DNA of 64,000 bases from assembly GCF_023156585.1 (NCBI RefSeq), contig NZ_JALNMI010000004.1:324753-388752 (forward strand), written 5' to 3'. Source of the stretch: Subsaxibacter sp. CAU 1640. Its GTDB lineage: Bacteria; Bacteroidota; Bacteroidia; Flavobacteriales; Flavobacteriaceae. The translations under genes were made by a program, and so were the position numbers. Position 1 is the stretch's first letter. Each line of letters begins with the position of its first letter. The notes beneath the pieces are model-generated. The model had not been told where the DNA came from. It ran no database searches and was given only the letters and a program-made list of their open reading frames with translations. This document shows, piece after piece, positions 46,872-54,683 of this stretch.

Positions 46872-47465
46872 TTAATTAAAAGTTGATTTTACTACTGCAT
46901 TGAATAACTTTTTTCCTTTCAAAGAATCTTGATAAACAATTAAAACATCTAACATTTTGTCATCAAATATATTACTAACATTAATGAAAGTCGTGGTTAC
47001 GCCATCATCACCAGGTAATTTTAATTCAAATAGCTGAAATTCTAAACCATCAATCAATTGGGTTGAGTAATTGGGTTCAATTTCTAAATCTGGGAATTTA
47101 TATTTGACTGAATTCATCATTATTTCACTAGCACGTTTAAATTCATTTAAAAACGATTTTGTTGAGTCTAGAATTTTATATTGAGCTGAAATATTATTGT
47201 ATTTATGATTTTCATATTGATAATCAAATAATTTCTTCGCTGTAATTATGACCCTTTGATTATAGGCCTCCTCAATAGTTTTAATTCCTTTTTCCTTACT
47301 CTTTTCAATTTCCTTTATTTCAGTTTTAACTAGTTCGTTTGGCAGTGATAATTGCCAATTAAACTCTTCTACAAATATGTCATTAGAAGGATTTGAGCAA
47401 TTAAAAAGTAATATTAATGGTAGAAATTGAATTAAGCTTCTCAATAATTTAAATTTAGTAAACAT
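46872..47465 (-). CDS. Cassette 2: lipoprotein
   Basis: A 197-aa protein with lipobox LLFNC at about residues 19-23, then a charged helical part (EIKEIEKSKEKGIKTIEEAY) and a beta-rich end (LEFQLFELKLPGDDGVTTTF). No family recognised. Start lies 1-2 bases from site S2 and stop 3 bases from S1. Confidence 0.74.
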   Translation of the reverse strand: MFTKFKLLRSLIQFLPLILLFNCSNPSNDIFVEEFNWQLSLPNELVKTEIKEIEKSKEKGIKTIEEAYNQRVIITAKKLFDYQYENHKYNNISAQYKILDSTKSFLNEFKRASEIMMNSVKYKFPDLEIEPNYSTQLIDGLEFQLFELKLPGDDGVTTTFINVSNIFDDKMLDVLIVYQDSLKGKKLFNAVVKSTFN

Positions 47466-47466
47466 T

Positions 47467-47598
47467 AAACAAACGGTTTTGTGTATGATTTGTGCGAAAG
47501 AGAATCCACAGGATTTTCAGTCGATGCAAATCAGTTGTTTAAATATATGAATTTTAATTGAAGAAAAATGTGAGCATGGATTATACACGTTGTTGTGC
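47467..47598. repeat. Cassette site S2 (about 132 bp)
   Basis: Left arm AAACAAAC-GGTTTT-GTGTATGAT pairs with right arm ATTATACAC-GTT-GTTGTGC. The outer loop is 6 nt against 3 nt. The middle contains GAGAATCCACAGGATTTTC. Confidence 0.72.
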
Positions 47599-47603
47599 TT
47601 TCG

Positions 47604-48368
47604 TTATTTTTTCGCTTTAATTTCTGAATCCAAAAGTTGAATAATTTCTTTGTTAAGGTCCATACATTCTTTATATCTGTCCTTTACTATGTTGAAAAAT
47701 ATTATTTGATTTTCTATTCTATTTTCAAATTCAGGTAATTTTAGCATTTGTTTATTGTCAATGTCAAAGCCAGATTTTGGTAATTTTATATTTAAGCTAT
47801 TATTGAAACCAATGACTTCATCAACTTTCAACCAACTACCATTTTTCATGATAAAATCAATCAATGCAAAATCAGATTTCTCAGAAGCTAATTCTCTTAA
47901 AGTTAATTCGTCTAATAGGGTAGGCCATGAAGATAAAAGGTTGCGTAAAGTATTATTTTTGATTAGTCCAAGGTTTCCTGAACTGACTAAATCATTTAAA
48001 AATCCGTTTTTAGCTGCGTAATCTGGAGATCCAGCAGCATCACTTAAATATTTTTCTACAATAAAATCTTCTCTATATCTCTTGCCTGTGTGGTTAAGTA
48101 TAATTAAACAAGACTTAATATTTCTTGTATTCACACTATCAATGCGACGTAATTCTGATAGATTAAAATCAAAATCTTCTTTTAAGTTTATTAATGCTTC
48201 TAATTCTAATTTATTTCGAGTAGAATTTTGATTCCAATTGTTAATTGATAACGCAATTAAAATTCCAATAACAACAAGAATTATTTCTCCGATTGCATAA
48301 GTCAGATATTTTCCGAACTTATTTTCAGTCAGGGTTTTTTGTCTAATTTTTCTAAAGAATTTTATCAT
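47604..48368 (-). CDS. Cassette 3: DUF6090 family membrane protein
   Basis: A 254-aa protein. The start MIKFFRKIRQKTLTENKFGK and the single membrane span (YAIGEIILVVIGILIALSIN) followed by NNWNQ are diagnostic of DUF6090, a family amplified in Flavobacteriaceae genomes. The rest is helical and soluble, likely periplasmic. Function unknown. Confidence 0.85.
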   Translation of the reverse strand: MIKFFRKIRQKTLTENKFGKYLTYAIGEIILVVIGILIALSINNWNQNSTRNKLELEALINLKEDFDFNLSELRRIDSVNTRNIKSCLIILNHTGKRYREDFIVEKYLSDAAGSPDYAAKNGFLNDLVSSGNLGLIKNNTLRNLLSSWPTLLDELTLRELASEKSDFALIDFIMKNGSWLKVDEVIGFNNSLNIKLPKSGFDIDNKQMLKLPEFENRIENQIIFFNIVKDRYKECMDLNKEIIQLLDSEIKAKK

Positions 48369-48392
48369 GGGTTAGCGGTTGGTTATAATGAA

Positions 48393-48524
48393 GCACAACG
48401 TTTTTGTATATGAGCTGTGGCCTGTCTCGGCACGAACCTCTCCTGGTAAAAACTGGCTTTGGAAAATCCGCAGGATTTTCCAAGTATGGACAGACCAAGC
48501 CATAGCTTATATACGGTGTTGTAC
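48393..48524. repeat. Cassette site S3 (132 bp)
   Basis: Left arm GCACAAC-GTTTTT-GTATATGAGCTGTGGC (seen in two parts) pairs with right arm GCCATAGCTTATATAC-GGT-GTTGTAC. The loop is 6 nt against 3 nt. The centre is the hairpin GGAAAATCC-GCA-GGATTTTCC. Confidence 0.78.
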
Positions 48525-48533
48525 GTAGTATTT

Positions 48534-49205
48534 TTATTCTGTAAATTTTGATGTAAAGTTTGGTGTATATGTTCGAATTAAATTTTCTGTGAATTTTTCT
48601 TTCTCTTGTTTATTTTCAAAGTATTTATCATCATCTTCGTCCTCTTTCATTAAATTGATGAATTCGCTTTTATATTTTTCTGTCATTTTATAAAGTTCAA
48701 ATTGCGTATCCATAAATTCCACATATTCTTCATATCCATATATTCGTCTTTCTTTTTCAATTCCATTTTCGAATTCAATTAAAAGTGTGCTTGTTCTATC
48801 ATAAGGCTCCTCTTGATTCAAATATACAATTAGAATTCCGCTGTATAAATCTATCAAAATTTCATCCTCATCTGGAAATACTTTTTTAAAGACTGAAACC
48901 ATTTCTGTTTCCATTCTTTTATCAGAATCCATTTTTCTGCTGTAAATTTCTATATCAACTAAATATAATTTTTTGTTTTTTAGTTTGAATGTTGCAACAT
49001 ATCCTCTGTGGAGTGCGCTTGACATTATAGTCGCTTTTGGTTTTCTATCAGGATATTTTTCGAAATACGGTTCTAAAGGATTGTTTCTGATAAAATATTC
49101 CTCTCCGTCAATAATAATTTTATCTGGATATTGTCTCGTAGCATTTGCATTCGTAAACGCAAATGAAAATAGTAAGATGAATATTATTTTTAGTTCGTTT
49201 CTCAT
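48534..49205 (-). CDS. Cassette 4: exported hypothetical protein, paralogue of cassette 8
   Basis: A 223-aa protein with signal peptide (MRNELKIIFILLFSFAFTNA). The core (IIIDGEEYFIRNNPLEPYF, YPDRKP, SALHRGYVATFKLKNKKLYL, DLYSGILIVY, LIEFENG) lines up with the protein at 52071. An acidic tail (KEDEDDDKYFEN) follows. No known domain recognised. Upstream site S4 carries a terminator plus AT-rich leader. Confidence 0.75.
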   Translation of the reverse strand: MRNELKIIFILLFSFAFTNANATRQYPDKIIIDGEEYFIRNNPLEPYFEKYPDRKPKATIMSSALHRGYVATFKLKNKKLYLVDIEIYSRKMDSDKRMETEMVSVFKKVFPDEDEILIDLYSGILIVYLNQEEPYDRTSTLLIEFENGIEKERRIYGYEEYVEFMDTQFELYKMTEKYKSEFINLMKEDEDDDKYFENKQEKEKFTENLIRTYTPNFTSKFTE

Positions 49206-49210
49206 ATTAC

Positions 49211-49515
49211 GTACAACTCGTTATATCATCACTAAAATAATCATTTAATGGATGTAGCGTCGAGATATCGATACTTTTTCCTATGCTTTTTTGTCTTTTG
49301 TTATTCAGTAAAATGCCAAAGCTTCGCTTCTTTATAAACACCCTAAATATTAAATAAAAAAAAAACCACAAACTCCTATTACAGAATCTGTGGTTTTCAA
49401 TGCCCTTCCAAACCTGTGTTGAGAGCAGTCAAGAGTCAGTCGAATCCGCCTACCCGAGCGCAGCGAACTTAAAAAAAGCAAGTATAACCGCAATGAGCTA
49501 TACACGTTGTTGCGT
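49211..49515. repeat. Cassette site S4 (305 bp, with shared element)
   Basis: Outer arms GTACAAC and GTTGTTGCGT. Inside the left arm is an element (AACTCGTTATATCATCACTA and onward) also found at 51833 and 54688, with the hairpin AAACCACA / TGTGGTTT (49373-49396). The homology with S7 continues through CGAATCCGCCTACCCGAGCG to the right arm. Confidence 0.75.
49373..49396 (-). terminator. Terminator inside site S4
   Basis: AAACCACA / TGTGGTTT, an 8-bp stem, followed on the minus strand by T10. It would end transcription entering from cassette 5. Confidence 0.72.
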
Positions 49516-49533
49516 GTCGTTTTTTTTATTCGG

Positions 49534-50007
49534 TTACCAACTCAAACAGAACTTGTTTTCGCCATCTTCTCGATCGATTTCCATCCATCCAGTTTCCGCT
49601 CCGTAAGTCCAAAATCCGATGAATTCCAGTTCAATTGGGTCAGTCTTTTTTGTAATGTTTATTTTGTCTAATTTCCAAATTCGAGTGTATTCATAGCCTT
49701 TTGTGTTTCGAGTATCTGTATCCAAAGTCCATTTTACTTTTCCATTCTCTTTTAAAGTCAAAATGGGTGAAAGTGAGTCAGTTCGGTTTTCTATCAATAG
49801 TTCCGCATTATCTGACAATTCAAATTTTTGTGCATATTCTGAAATTTTAATTGGCTCAATTAAAACAGCCTCAAAAGGTCCGTCATCCATTCCACAACCA
49901 CTCGAAAAAGTGTACATCACGTAGCCTACAAAACCTATATATCCAACAATTCCGATTCCAATAATCGCAAATGTCCAAATCAGTATTCTTTTTGCGATTT
50001 TATTCAT
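49534..50007 (-). CDS. Cassette 5: membrane-anchored hypothetical protein
   Basis: A 157-aa protein with one N-terminal membrane span (ILIWTFAIIGIGIVGYIGFV), then a beta-rich extracytoplasmic domain (NAELLIENRTDSLSPILTLK, GKVKWTLDTDTRNTKG). No family recognised. Stop 18 bases from S4, start 9 bases from S5. Confidence 0.72.
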   Translation of the reverse strand: MNKIAKRILIWTFAIIGIGIVGYIGFVGYVMYTFSSGCGMDDGPFEAVLIEPIKISEYAQKFELSDNAELLIENRTDSLSPILTLKENGKVKWTLDTDTRNTKGYEYTRIWKLDKINITKKTDPIELEFIGFWTYGAETGWMEIDREDGENKFCLSW

Positions 50008-50016
50008 TTCTCAAAT

Positions 50017-50177
50017 GCACGCCAACGGTCTCGGCTATGAGTAGTTGCGTGTTTTAGCACTAAACTTTGCAAGTACACACCAAACTGACACGAGCGCAGC
50101 GAACTGGCGCAAGCAAAATCCGCGAGGATTTTCAGAAGTAGGCGAGAACAAGCAATTACTTATAGCCATTGTTGTGC
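50017..50177. repeat. Cassette site S5 (161 bp)
   Basis: Left arm GCCAAC-GGTCTC-GGCTATGAGTAGTTGC (given in parts) pairs with GCAATTACTTATAGCC-ATT-GTTGTGC. The loop is 6 nt against 3 nt. The middle has CGAGCGCAGCGAACTGGCGC and CAAAATCCGCGAGGATTTTC. Confidence 0.78.
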
Positions 50178-50188
50178 GTTCGTTATTT

Positions 50189-51235
50189 TTAAACAATACC
50201 TTTTCCTTTTTCCGTTATAAAGATATTGTCTTGATTTCTAGTTAAACATTCGATTTCAATCAATTTTGTTATTGTTGATTCTATTTCTAGAAGAGACAAG
50301 ATATTATTATATCTCTTAATTACATTCGAAATGTTTGTTTCGCCTTTATTGACATAATTCACAAACCTAAGAACAGAATCATCTCTATGAGTAAATCCTT
50401 TCTTAAAAAATATCTTGTACTCAAAATCTCCATTTAAAGCTTCTTGAGCTTTATTAAAAGCAGAAATTAAATCCAATGTCTCATTATTAAAACCTTTGAA
50501 TTCATATTCGATTGATTTGTAATTTATAGTTCTAATTGCATTAAGTTTAGAAAGCCTTTTCTCTTTTATAGGCTTTTCGTAGTTATTTAATTTGCCATCA
50601 ATTATATTTTCTAACTCTTGAATTAAATTTTCAATATCCCTTTTGTTTAGTGTTATTATACTAATTGGACTATTTAATTCTTCACTCGATATTTTATGCT
50701 TTATAAAAGATGAAATTGTAAAACTCTCAAAATTTGATGCGTAACCTAGTTTTTTATATTCTCCATTTTTATGTAAGTACATTGATACTCCATCATCATA
50801 TGGAAGAGCTTTTTTAATTCGCTCGTTGTGTTCTCTAGTTAAATGACAAGGATAACAAACCTCTTTAGGAAGGTATTTACTGTCAGTTTGTATAATTGGT
50901 ATTCCACAATCTTCACATTTAAAAGCTGTCTTCGATTTCCACCAATCAGGACAATCTCTTGACCATTCATCAGGCGATGGGAAGTAAAATTCTGCGTTAT
51001 ATTTTTCAGCTAAAGTTTTTCCAATTCTTTTAGCTTCTTCGCTTAATTCTTTCTGGCTTTCAAAATCCATATAATTTAGAGTAGTTACTCTTTTCTTTTC
51101 ATATCCACTATTAGTTTTAAAAACTAGCTCTACATCCAATGCTAAGTAATTAACATCCGAATACCATAAGCATTGAACAGCTTTAGGCTTTTTATTGTCT
51201 TCTCCAATAATATTCTGAATTATTCTTTTTAGCAT
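50189..51235 (-). CDS. Cassette 6: cytoplasmic protein with a zinc-ribbon
   Basis: A 348-aa protein (start MLKRIIQNIIGED). A four-cysteine cluster, CEDCGIP and CYPCH, about 20 residues apart near residue 115-140, should bind zinc. The N-terminal part is mixed alpha/beta and the second half helical. The extended frame to 51256 would begin with a TTG inside the S6 site arm and is rejected. No family recognised. The longest gene in the array. Confidence 0.72.
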   Translation of the reverse strand: MLKRIIQNIIGEDNKKPKAVQCLWYSDVNYLALDVELVFKTNSGYEKKRVTTLNYMDFESQKELSEEAKRIGKTLAEKYNAEFYFPSPDEWSRDCPDWWKSKTAFKCEDCGIPIIQTDSKYLPKEVCYPCHLTREHNERIKKALPYDDGVSMYLHKNGEYKKLGYASNFESFTISSFIKHKISSEELNSPISIITLNKRDIENLIQELENIIDGKLNNYEKPIKEKRLSKLNAIRTINYKSIEYEFKGFNNETLDLISAFNKAQEALNGDFEYKIFFKKGFTHRDDSVLRFVNYVNKGETNISNVIKRYNNILSLLEIESTITKLIEIECLTRNQDNIFITEKGKGIV

Positions 51236-51250
51236 TTCGGTTTTAATGAC

Positions 51251-51382
51251 GCACAACGGTTTGTATATGGAAAGTTGCGGTTTTGTATGCGAGGATTTTC
51301 CGTAGGAAAATCAGAAGTAGCAAAACAAGCAACCTCCATCGGTTTAGCACTAAAATAGCAATTTTTTATATACGTTGTTGGC
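51251..51382. repeat. Cassette site S6 (132 bp)
   Basis: Left arm GCACAAC-GGTTT-GTATATGGAAAGTTGC (in parts) pairs with GCAATTTTTTATATAC-GTT-GTTGGC. The loop is 5 nt against 3 nt. The middle contains GAGGATTTTCCGTAGGAAAATC. Confidence 0.76.
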
Positions 51383-51395
51383 AACTGGTTTTTCT

Positions 51396-51818
51396 TTAAA
51401 TTTTCTTCTTCAAATAATAAAAATACCCGATTTGTAGAACCAAATTAGGGACTGCAAAAATCATTAATATTATTAAGAAAAAGTACAAATGCTCTAAATC
51501 TAATGTAGGGAATTGATTTTCCGTAAATCCAATAAAAATCATTAAAAGAATCATTAATATAACAACGGTATAAGCAATTTTTGTAGTCGGTTTAAAAATC
51601 TTTTTTAAAAGGTCATTTGTAATCTCGGAATTTTTATATTTCGAATATCCATCTCCATAAAAAGACAGTGCCGCTAAAGGAATTATCGCTCCAGCAACAA
51701 GCCCAAAACTTGAATGTCCTTGAAAAGAGGAGTAAATCAGAAATCCACCGATGATAGCATTTAAGATTCCGCCAACAAGGATTGAAATAGTTACATATTT
51801 ATTTTTGAGTAATGTCAT
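51396..51818 (-). CDS. Cassette 7: small polytopic membrane protein
   Basis: A 140-aa protein (start MTLLKNKYVTISILVGG) with four membrane spans at about 8-28, 34-52, 78-98 and 108-132 and a KKKI end. No family recognised. The longer frame to 51878 would read through the right arm of site S7. Confidence 0.72.
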   Translation of the reverse strand: MTLLKNKYVTISILVGGILNAIIGGFLIYSSFQGHSSFGLVAGAIIPLAALSFYGDGYSKYKNSEITNDLLKKIFKPTTKIAYTVVILMILLMIFIGFTENQFPTLDLEHLYFFLIILMIFAVPNLVLQIGYFYYLKKKI

Positions 51819-51829
51819 TTTAACTTGTT

Positions 51830-52086
51830 GCCAACTCGTTATATCAACACTAAAATAATCATTTAATGGATGTAGCATCGGGATATCGATACTTTTTCCT
51901 ATGCTTTTTTGTCTTTTGTTATTTAGTAAAATATTAAATCAAAAAAAAACCACAAACTCCTGTTACAGAATCTGTGGTTTTCAAAGCCCTTACAAACCTG
52001 CATTGAGAGCAGTCAAAAGTTAGTCTCATCCGCCTACCCGAGCAAAGCGAACGGATGAAATAAATTGCGGTTATACATTGTTGTAC
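51830..52086. repeat. Cassette site S7 (257 bp, with shared element)
   Basis: Left arm GCCAAC-TC-GTTATAT, right arm GGTTATAC-ATT-GTTGTAC. It carries the same element as S4, including the hairpin at 51947-51980 and the CCGCCTACCCGAGCAAAGCG tract. The right arm also encodes the last codons and stop of cassette 8. Confidence 0.75.
51947..51980 (-). terminator. Terminator inside site S7
   Basis: AAACCACA / TGTGGTTT stem with T-run on the minus strand, second copy of the S4 terminator. Confidence 0.72.
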
Positions 52087-52523
52087 ACAGTTTTTTTATT
52101 TTTAAGTTCTTCTAATTCTGGTTTAGTCAAAATATGTTCTTTAATCAGATTACCATTGTCAAATTCTAACACCTTAAATTCCACATTTTCTATATCAGTA
52201 TAATTATTGTCAATTCTTATAAAACCAGAAAAGAAATCGCATTTTTTTGTTTTTGGGAACGCTTTGTCTAAAACACTTTCTGGAATGTAGAGTTCAGATG
52301 ATTTCTTATTAATTCCGATATACCTGTTTAGAGAAATAATATATAATTCGTTTTTTTCTGATATTTCAAATTCAGCAAAATAACCTCTCCATAAAGAAGT
52401 AATCATAAAAGGTGTTCTAGTTACTCTTTCAGGATATCTTTTAAAATATTCATAGAGGATGTCATCCCAAATCGGGATTTCAATTCCGTTATATATTAAT
52501 ATGTCTCTTTTCTGAAGTGTCAA
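52071..52523 (-). CDS. Cassette 8: paralogue of cassette 4 without signal peptide, TTG start
   Basis: A 150-aa protein starting at TTG (MTLQKRDILIYNG); an in-frame stop lies just upstream and no ATG fits. The core (YFKRYPERV, SLWRGYFAEFEISEKNELYI, FFSGFIRI, LEFDNG) aligns with cassette 4, which has an extra signal peptide. The missing export signal suggests 5' truncation or a cytoplasmic version. Its stop codon lies inside the S7 arm. Confidence 0.68.
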   Translation of the reverse strand: MTLQKRDILIYNGIEIPIWDDILYEYFKRYPERVTRTPFMITSLWRGYFAEFEISEKNELYIISLNRYIGINKKSSELYIPESVLDKAFPKTKKCDFFSGFIRIDNNYTDIENVEFKVLEFDNGNLIKEHILTKPELEELKNKKTVYNNV

Positions 52524-52537
52524 TTTTCTTTAATTGT

Positions 52538-52668
52538 GTACAACGGTTTCGTATAAACGCAGTAGCGGATTTTGAAGCCGAACTTTTTGGTTTATAATTA
52601 ACGTTAAATTTACGAAATAACTTTCGATTTGGCACTTAACCCGCTATTGCGTTTATACAATGTTGTGC
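52538..52668. repeat. Cassette site S8 (131 bp)
   Basis: Left arm GTACAAC-GGTTTC-GTATAAACGCAGTAGCGG (in parts) pairs with CCGCTATTGCGTTTATAC-AAT-GTTGTGC. The inner stem is 18 bp with one mismatch, and the loop is 6 nt against 3 nt. The clearest site of the series. Confidence 0.82.
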
Positions 52669-52676
52669 ATAGTGCT

Positions 52677-53126
52677 TTATTCTTCGGGTTTTGTATAAGT
52701 CACTATATCAATTCCAATTCCGTTTGGGTCTTTGATTGCGAAATGTCTGTCGCCCCAAGGTTCATCTCGGATTTCGATTTCCATTTGTATTCCTTTATCT
52801 TTTAGCTGTTTATAAACTTCATCTACATTTTCAACTTCAATAGTTAAATACACTCCCTTTCCGTTAAATTTCGATTGGAAAATGGGTTTTTGACTTGGGT
52901 GATTCGGTTGTAAAAAACTGATTTCTGCCGATTGGTCAGGTGTGTGAAGTAATAGATAAAATTCGTTTTCAAAGCTGACTCTAAAGCCCAAAACTTCTGT
53001 ATAGAATTTCTTGGTTTCCTGCAATTTTTCGGTAATTATTCCTGCGTTAAGTTTCATCTTGTTTGTTGTTTGTGCATTTGTCCAACCTACAGTCAGAACA
53101 AATACGGTTAATAATAATGCTTTCAT
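52677..53126 (-). CDS. Cassette 9, second gene: exported VOC (glyoxalase-like) protein
   Basis: A 149-aa protein. From the ATG at 53126 it has a signal peptide (MKALLLTVFVLTVGWTNAQ) and one VOC domain (MKLNAGIITEKLQETKKFYT, EVLGFRVSFENEFYLLL, HFAIKDPNGIGIDIVTY). VOC proteins include glyoxalases, dioxygenases and antibiotic-binding proteins. An exported one is unusual. A -7 box (53148-53155) lies just before it. The upstream AraC-type gene is in the same cassette. Confidence 0.83.
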   Translation of the reverse strand: MKALLLTVFVLTVGWTNAQTTNKMKLNAGIITEKLQETKKFYTEVLGFRVSFENEFYLLLHTPDQSAEISFLQPNHPSQKPIFQSKFNGKGVYLTIEVENVDEVYKQLKDKGIQMEIEIRDEPWGDRHFAIKDPNGIGIDIVTYTKPEE

Positions 53127-53147
53127 TGTCGATGATTTTGTTGCTAC

Positions 53148-53155
53148 AAATTTAG
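53148..53155 (-). promoter_or_regulatory. -7 box TAAATTTG inside cassette 9
   Basis: Exact TAnnTTTG match on the minus strand, 21 bases before the VOC gene ATG. It shows that at least one cassette carries its own promoter. Confidence 0.5.
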
Positions 53156-53194
53156 GCTGACAAAAAGCCGAGGCATTGTAAAAATCGGACAAAA

Positions 53195-54022
53195 TTAACG
53201 GAAGGCTTCGGAAGGTGTTACACCGTAAAATGTTTTGAAGTTTTTAATGAAATGGGCTTGGTCAAAAAATCCAACATCAAAGTACAGTTTGTTTTCTTTA
53301 AAGCTTTGTTTTGAGGGTTTTGAATTCAAAATATACTGAAAACGCACAACATTACTAAACGATTTTGGAGTTGTACCGATATAAAAGTTGAAAATTCTGC
53401 GAAGTTGTCTTGGACTTAATCCTGTATGAAGGTCTTTTTCCGTGTCCAAAAATCCATTCTTTTGAAAAATCAGGTTTAACGAATCCAAAAAACGGTGGTC
53501 GTATTTAATACTTTGGTTTTTTGAAAATTCGATTATTTTTTCATTCAGGATTTGTGTGATATTTTCAAATGATTCCGCTGGTTTGATTTTTGAATTAATC
53601 CACTCTGAAAAGTTGGGCAAAATTTTGTCCAGTTCTTGAGATTGATTGCTTAATGTATTCGCATTAACTCCAAACAAATGTGTAAAAGCAGAAGGTAAAA
53701 ACCGAATGCCGATATAATCAAACTCTTTTCCAATGGGGAATTGGACGAACTTTCGGCAAAATCCCATCACAAAATTTTCAGTCGGTCGTTTATGCTCGAA
53801 GAATATGTCGATACAACCGTCAGAAACCACTCGGTAATTGTAATCGTTTTTTAAAGATTTCTGTGTTTTGAGTTGCCAAAAGCAGTAAATGAAATTCTCA
53901 ATTTCTTTATTTGGTTTGATTTCTTGGTAACTTATTTCGTTGTCGTTAACCGAAACTGTCGGTTGAATCGGTCTGTAATATTCTCTTATGGTTTTTAGTT
54001 CATTCACTGCGTTTTTTCGCAT
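53195..54022 (-). CDS. Cassette 9, first gene: AraC family transcriptional regulator
   Basis: A 275-aa protein (ATG at 54022, 3 bases from the S9 arm). The C-terminal double HTH is clear: TGLSPRQLRRIFNFYIGTTP, SFSNVVRFQYIL, YFDVGFFDQAHFIKNFKTFY and GVTPSEAF. The N-terminal 170 residues resemble the DUF6597-type sensor (IENFIYCFWQLKTQ). It probably controls the VOC gene next to it. Confidence 0.9.
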   Translation of the reverse strand: MRKNAVNELKTIREYYRPIQPTVSVNDNEISYQEIKPNKEIENFIYCFWQLKTQKSLKNDYNYRVVSDGCIDIFFEHKRPTENFVMGFCRKFVQFPIGKEFDYIGIRFLPSAFTHLFGVNANTLSNQSQELDKILPNFSEWINSKIKPAESFENITQILNEKIIEFSKNQSIKYDHRFLDSLNLIFQKNGFLDTEKDLHTGLSPRQLRRIFNFYIGTTPKSFSNVVRFQYILNSKPSKQSFKENKLYFDVGFFDQAHFIKNFKTFYGVTPSEAFR

Positions 54023-54025
54023 TAT

Positions 54026-54158
54026 GCACAACGGGTTCGTATAACCGTCAGTTACGGGTTTATATGCGTTAATATTCGGTTTAGTACTGACGTTAGCAAT
54101 TCCGAGTGGATTCGGACGTAGTCGAATCCGCCGTAATTGCGGTTATACATTGTTGTGC
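54026..54158. repeat. Cassette site S9 (133 bp)
   Basis: Left arm GCACAAC-GGGTTC-GTATAACCGTCAGTTACGG (in parts) pairs with CCGTAATTGCGGTTATAC-ATT-GTTGTGC. The loop is 6 nt against 3 nt. The centre has the hairpin GGATTCG / CGAATCC. Confidence 0.82.
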
Positions 54159-54170
54159 ACTGGTTTTTAT

Positions 54171-54668
54171 TCATTCAGTTTCTTTTCTGAAGTAAGTTTT
54201 ATATTTTTTATTAGTCGAAAATTGCTTTACTTTTCTCAAGTCCAGAGTTCCATTTTCTTTAATTCGATAAAGTTTATTTTTTTTCCAAAGTAGTCTTTTA
54301 GGTGACTTTTCTCTGTTTTGTCCTCCGCTTGATATTTGAGAAATTATATGTTCATTTGATTCAATTCGTTTAGGTTTTAAGTCAGAAGACAAAACCAATG
54401 AATCTTTAATTATTTTATTGGCAGAATTACGAATAGACAAAGTGTCCATTATAAGTTCAGTTGTCAGATAGATTGTGTCTTTTTTAACTTTCCACTTTCC
54501 AGTTGTCCAACTTGAAGAAAGGTCAAACCGCCATTTATGTATAAAAGTAGAGTCAGTTTTTAATTCAATACTTTCTGAAAAATGACTTTTATAAATTCCG
54601 ACATATTTTTCTTGTCCATAACTCAATTCGGATATTAATAAAAGTAGAATTAATTCAGTCAGTTTCAT
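54171..54668 (-). CDS. Cassette 10: exported hypothetical protein
   Basis: A 165-aa protein with signal peptide (MKLTELILLLLISELSYGQ), a beta-rich lipocalin-like start (YVGIYKSHFSESIELKTDST, SSWTTGKWKVKKDTIYL) and a strongly basic tail. No family recognised. It is first in transcription order, preceded by site S10. Confidence 0.72.
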   Translation of the reverse strand: MKLTELILLLLISELSYGQEKYVGIYKSHFSESIELKTDSTFIHKWRFDLSSSWTTGKWKVKKDTIYLTTELIMDTLSIRNSANKIIKDSLVLSSDLKPKRIESNEHIISQISSGGQNREKSPKRLLWKKNKLYRIKENGTLDLRKVKQFSTNKKYKTYFRKETE

Positions 54669-54683
54669 TTTTTGTCAACTTGT

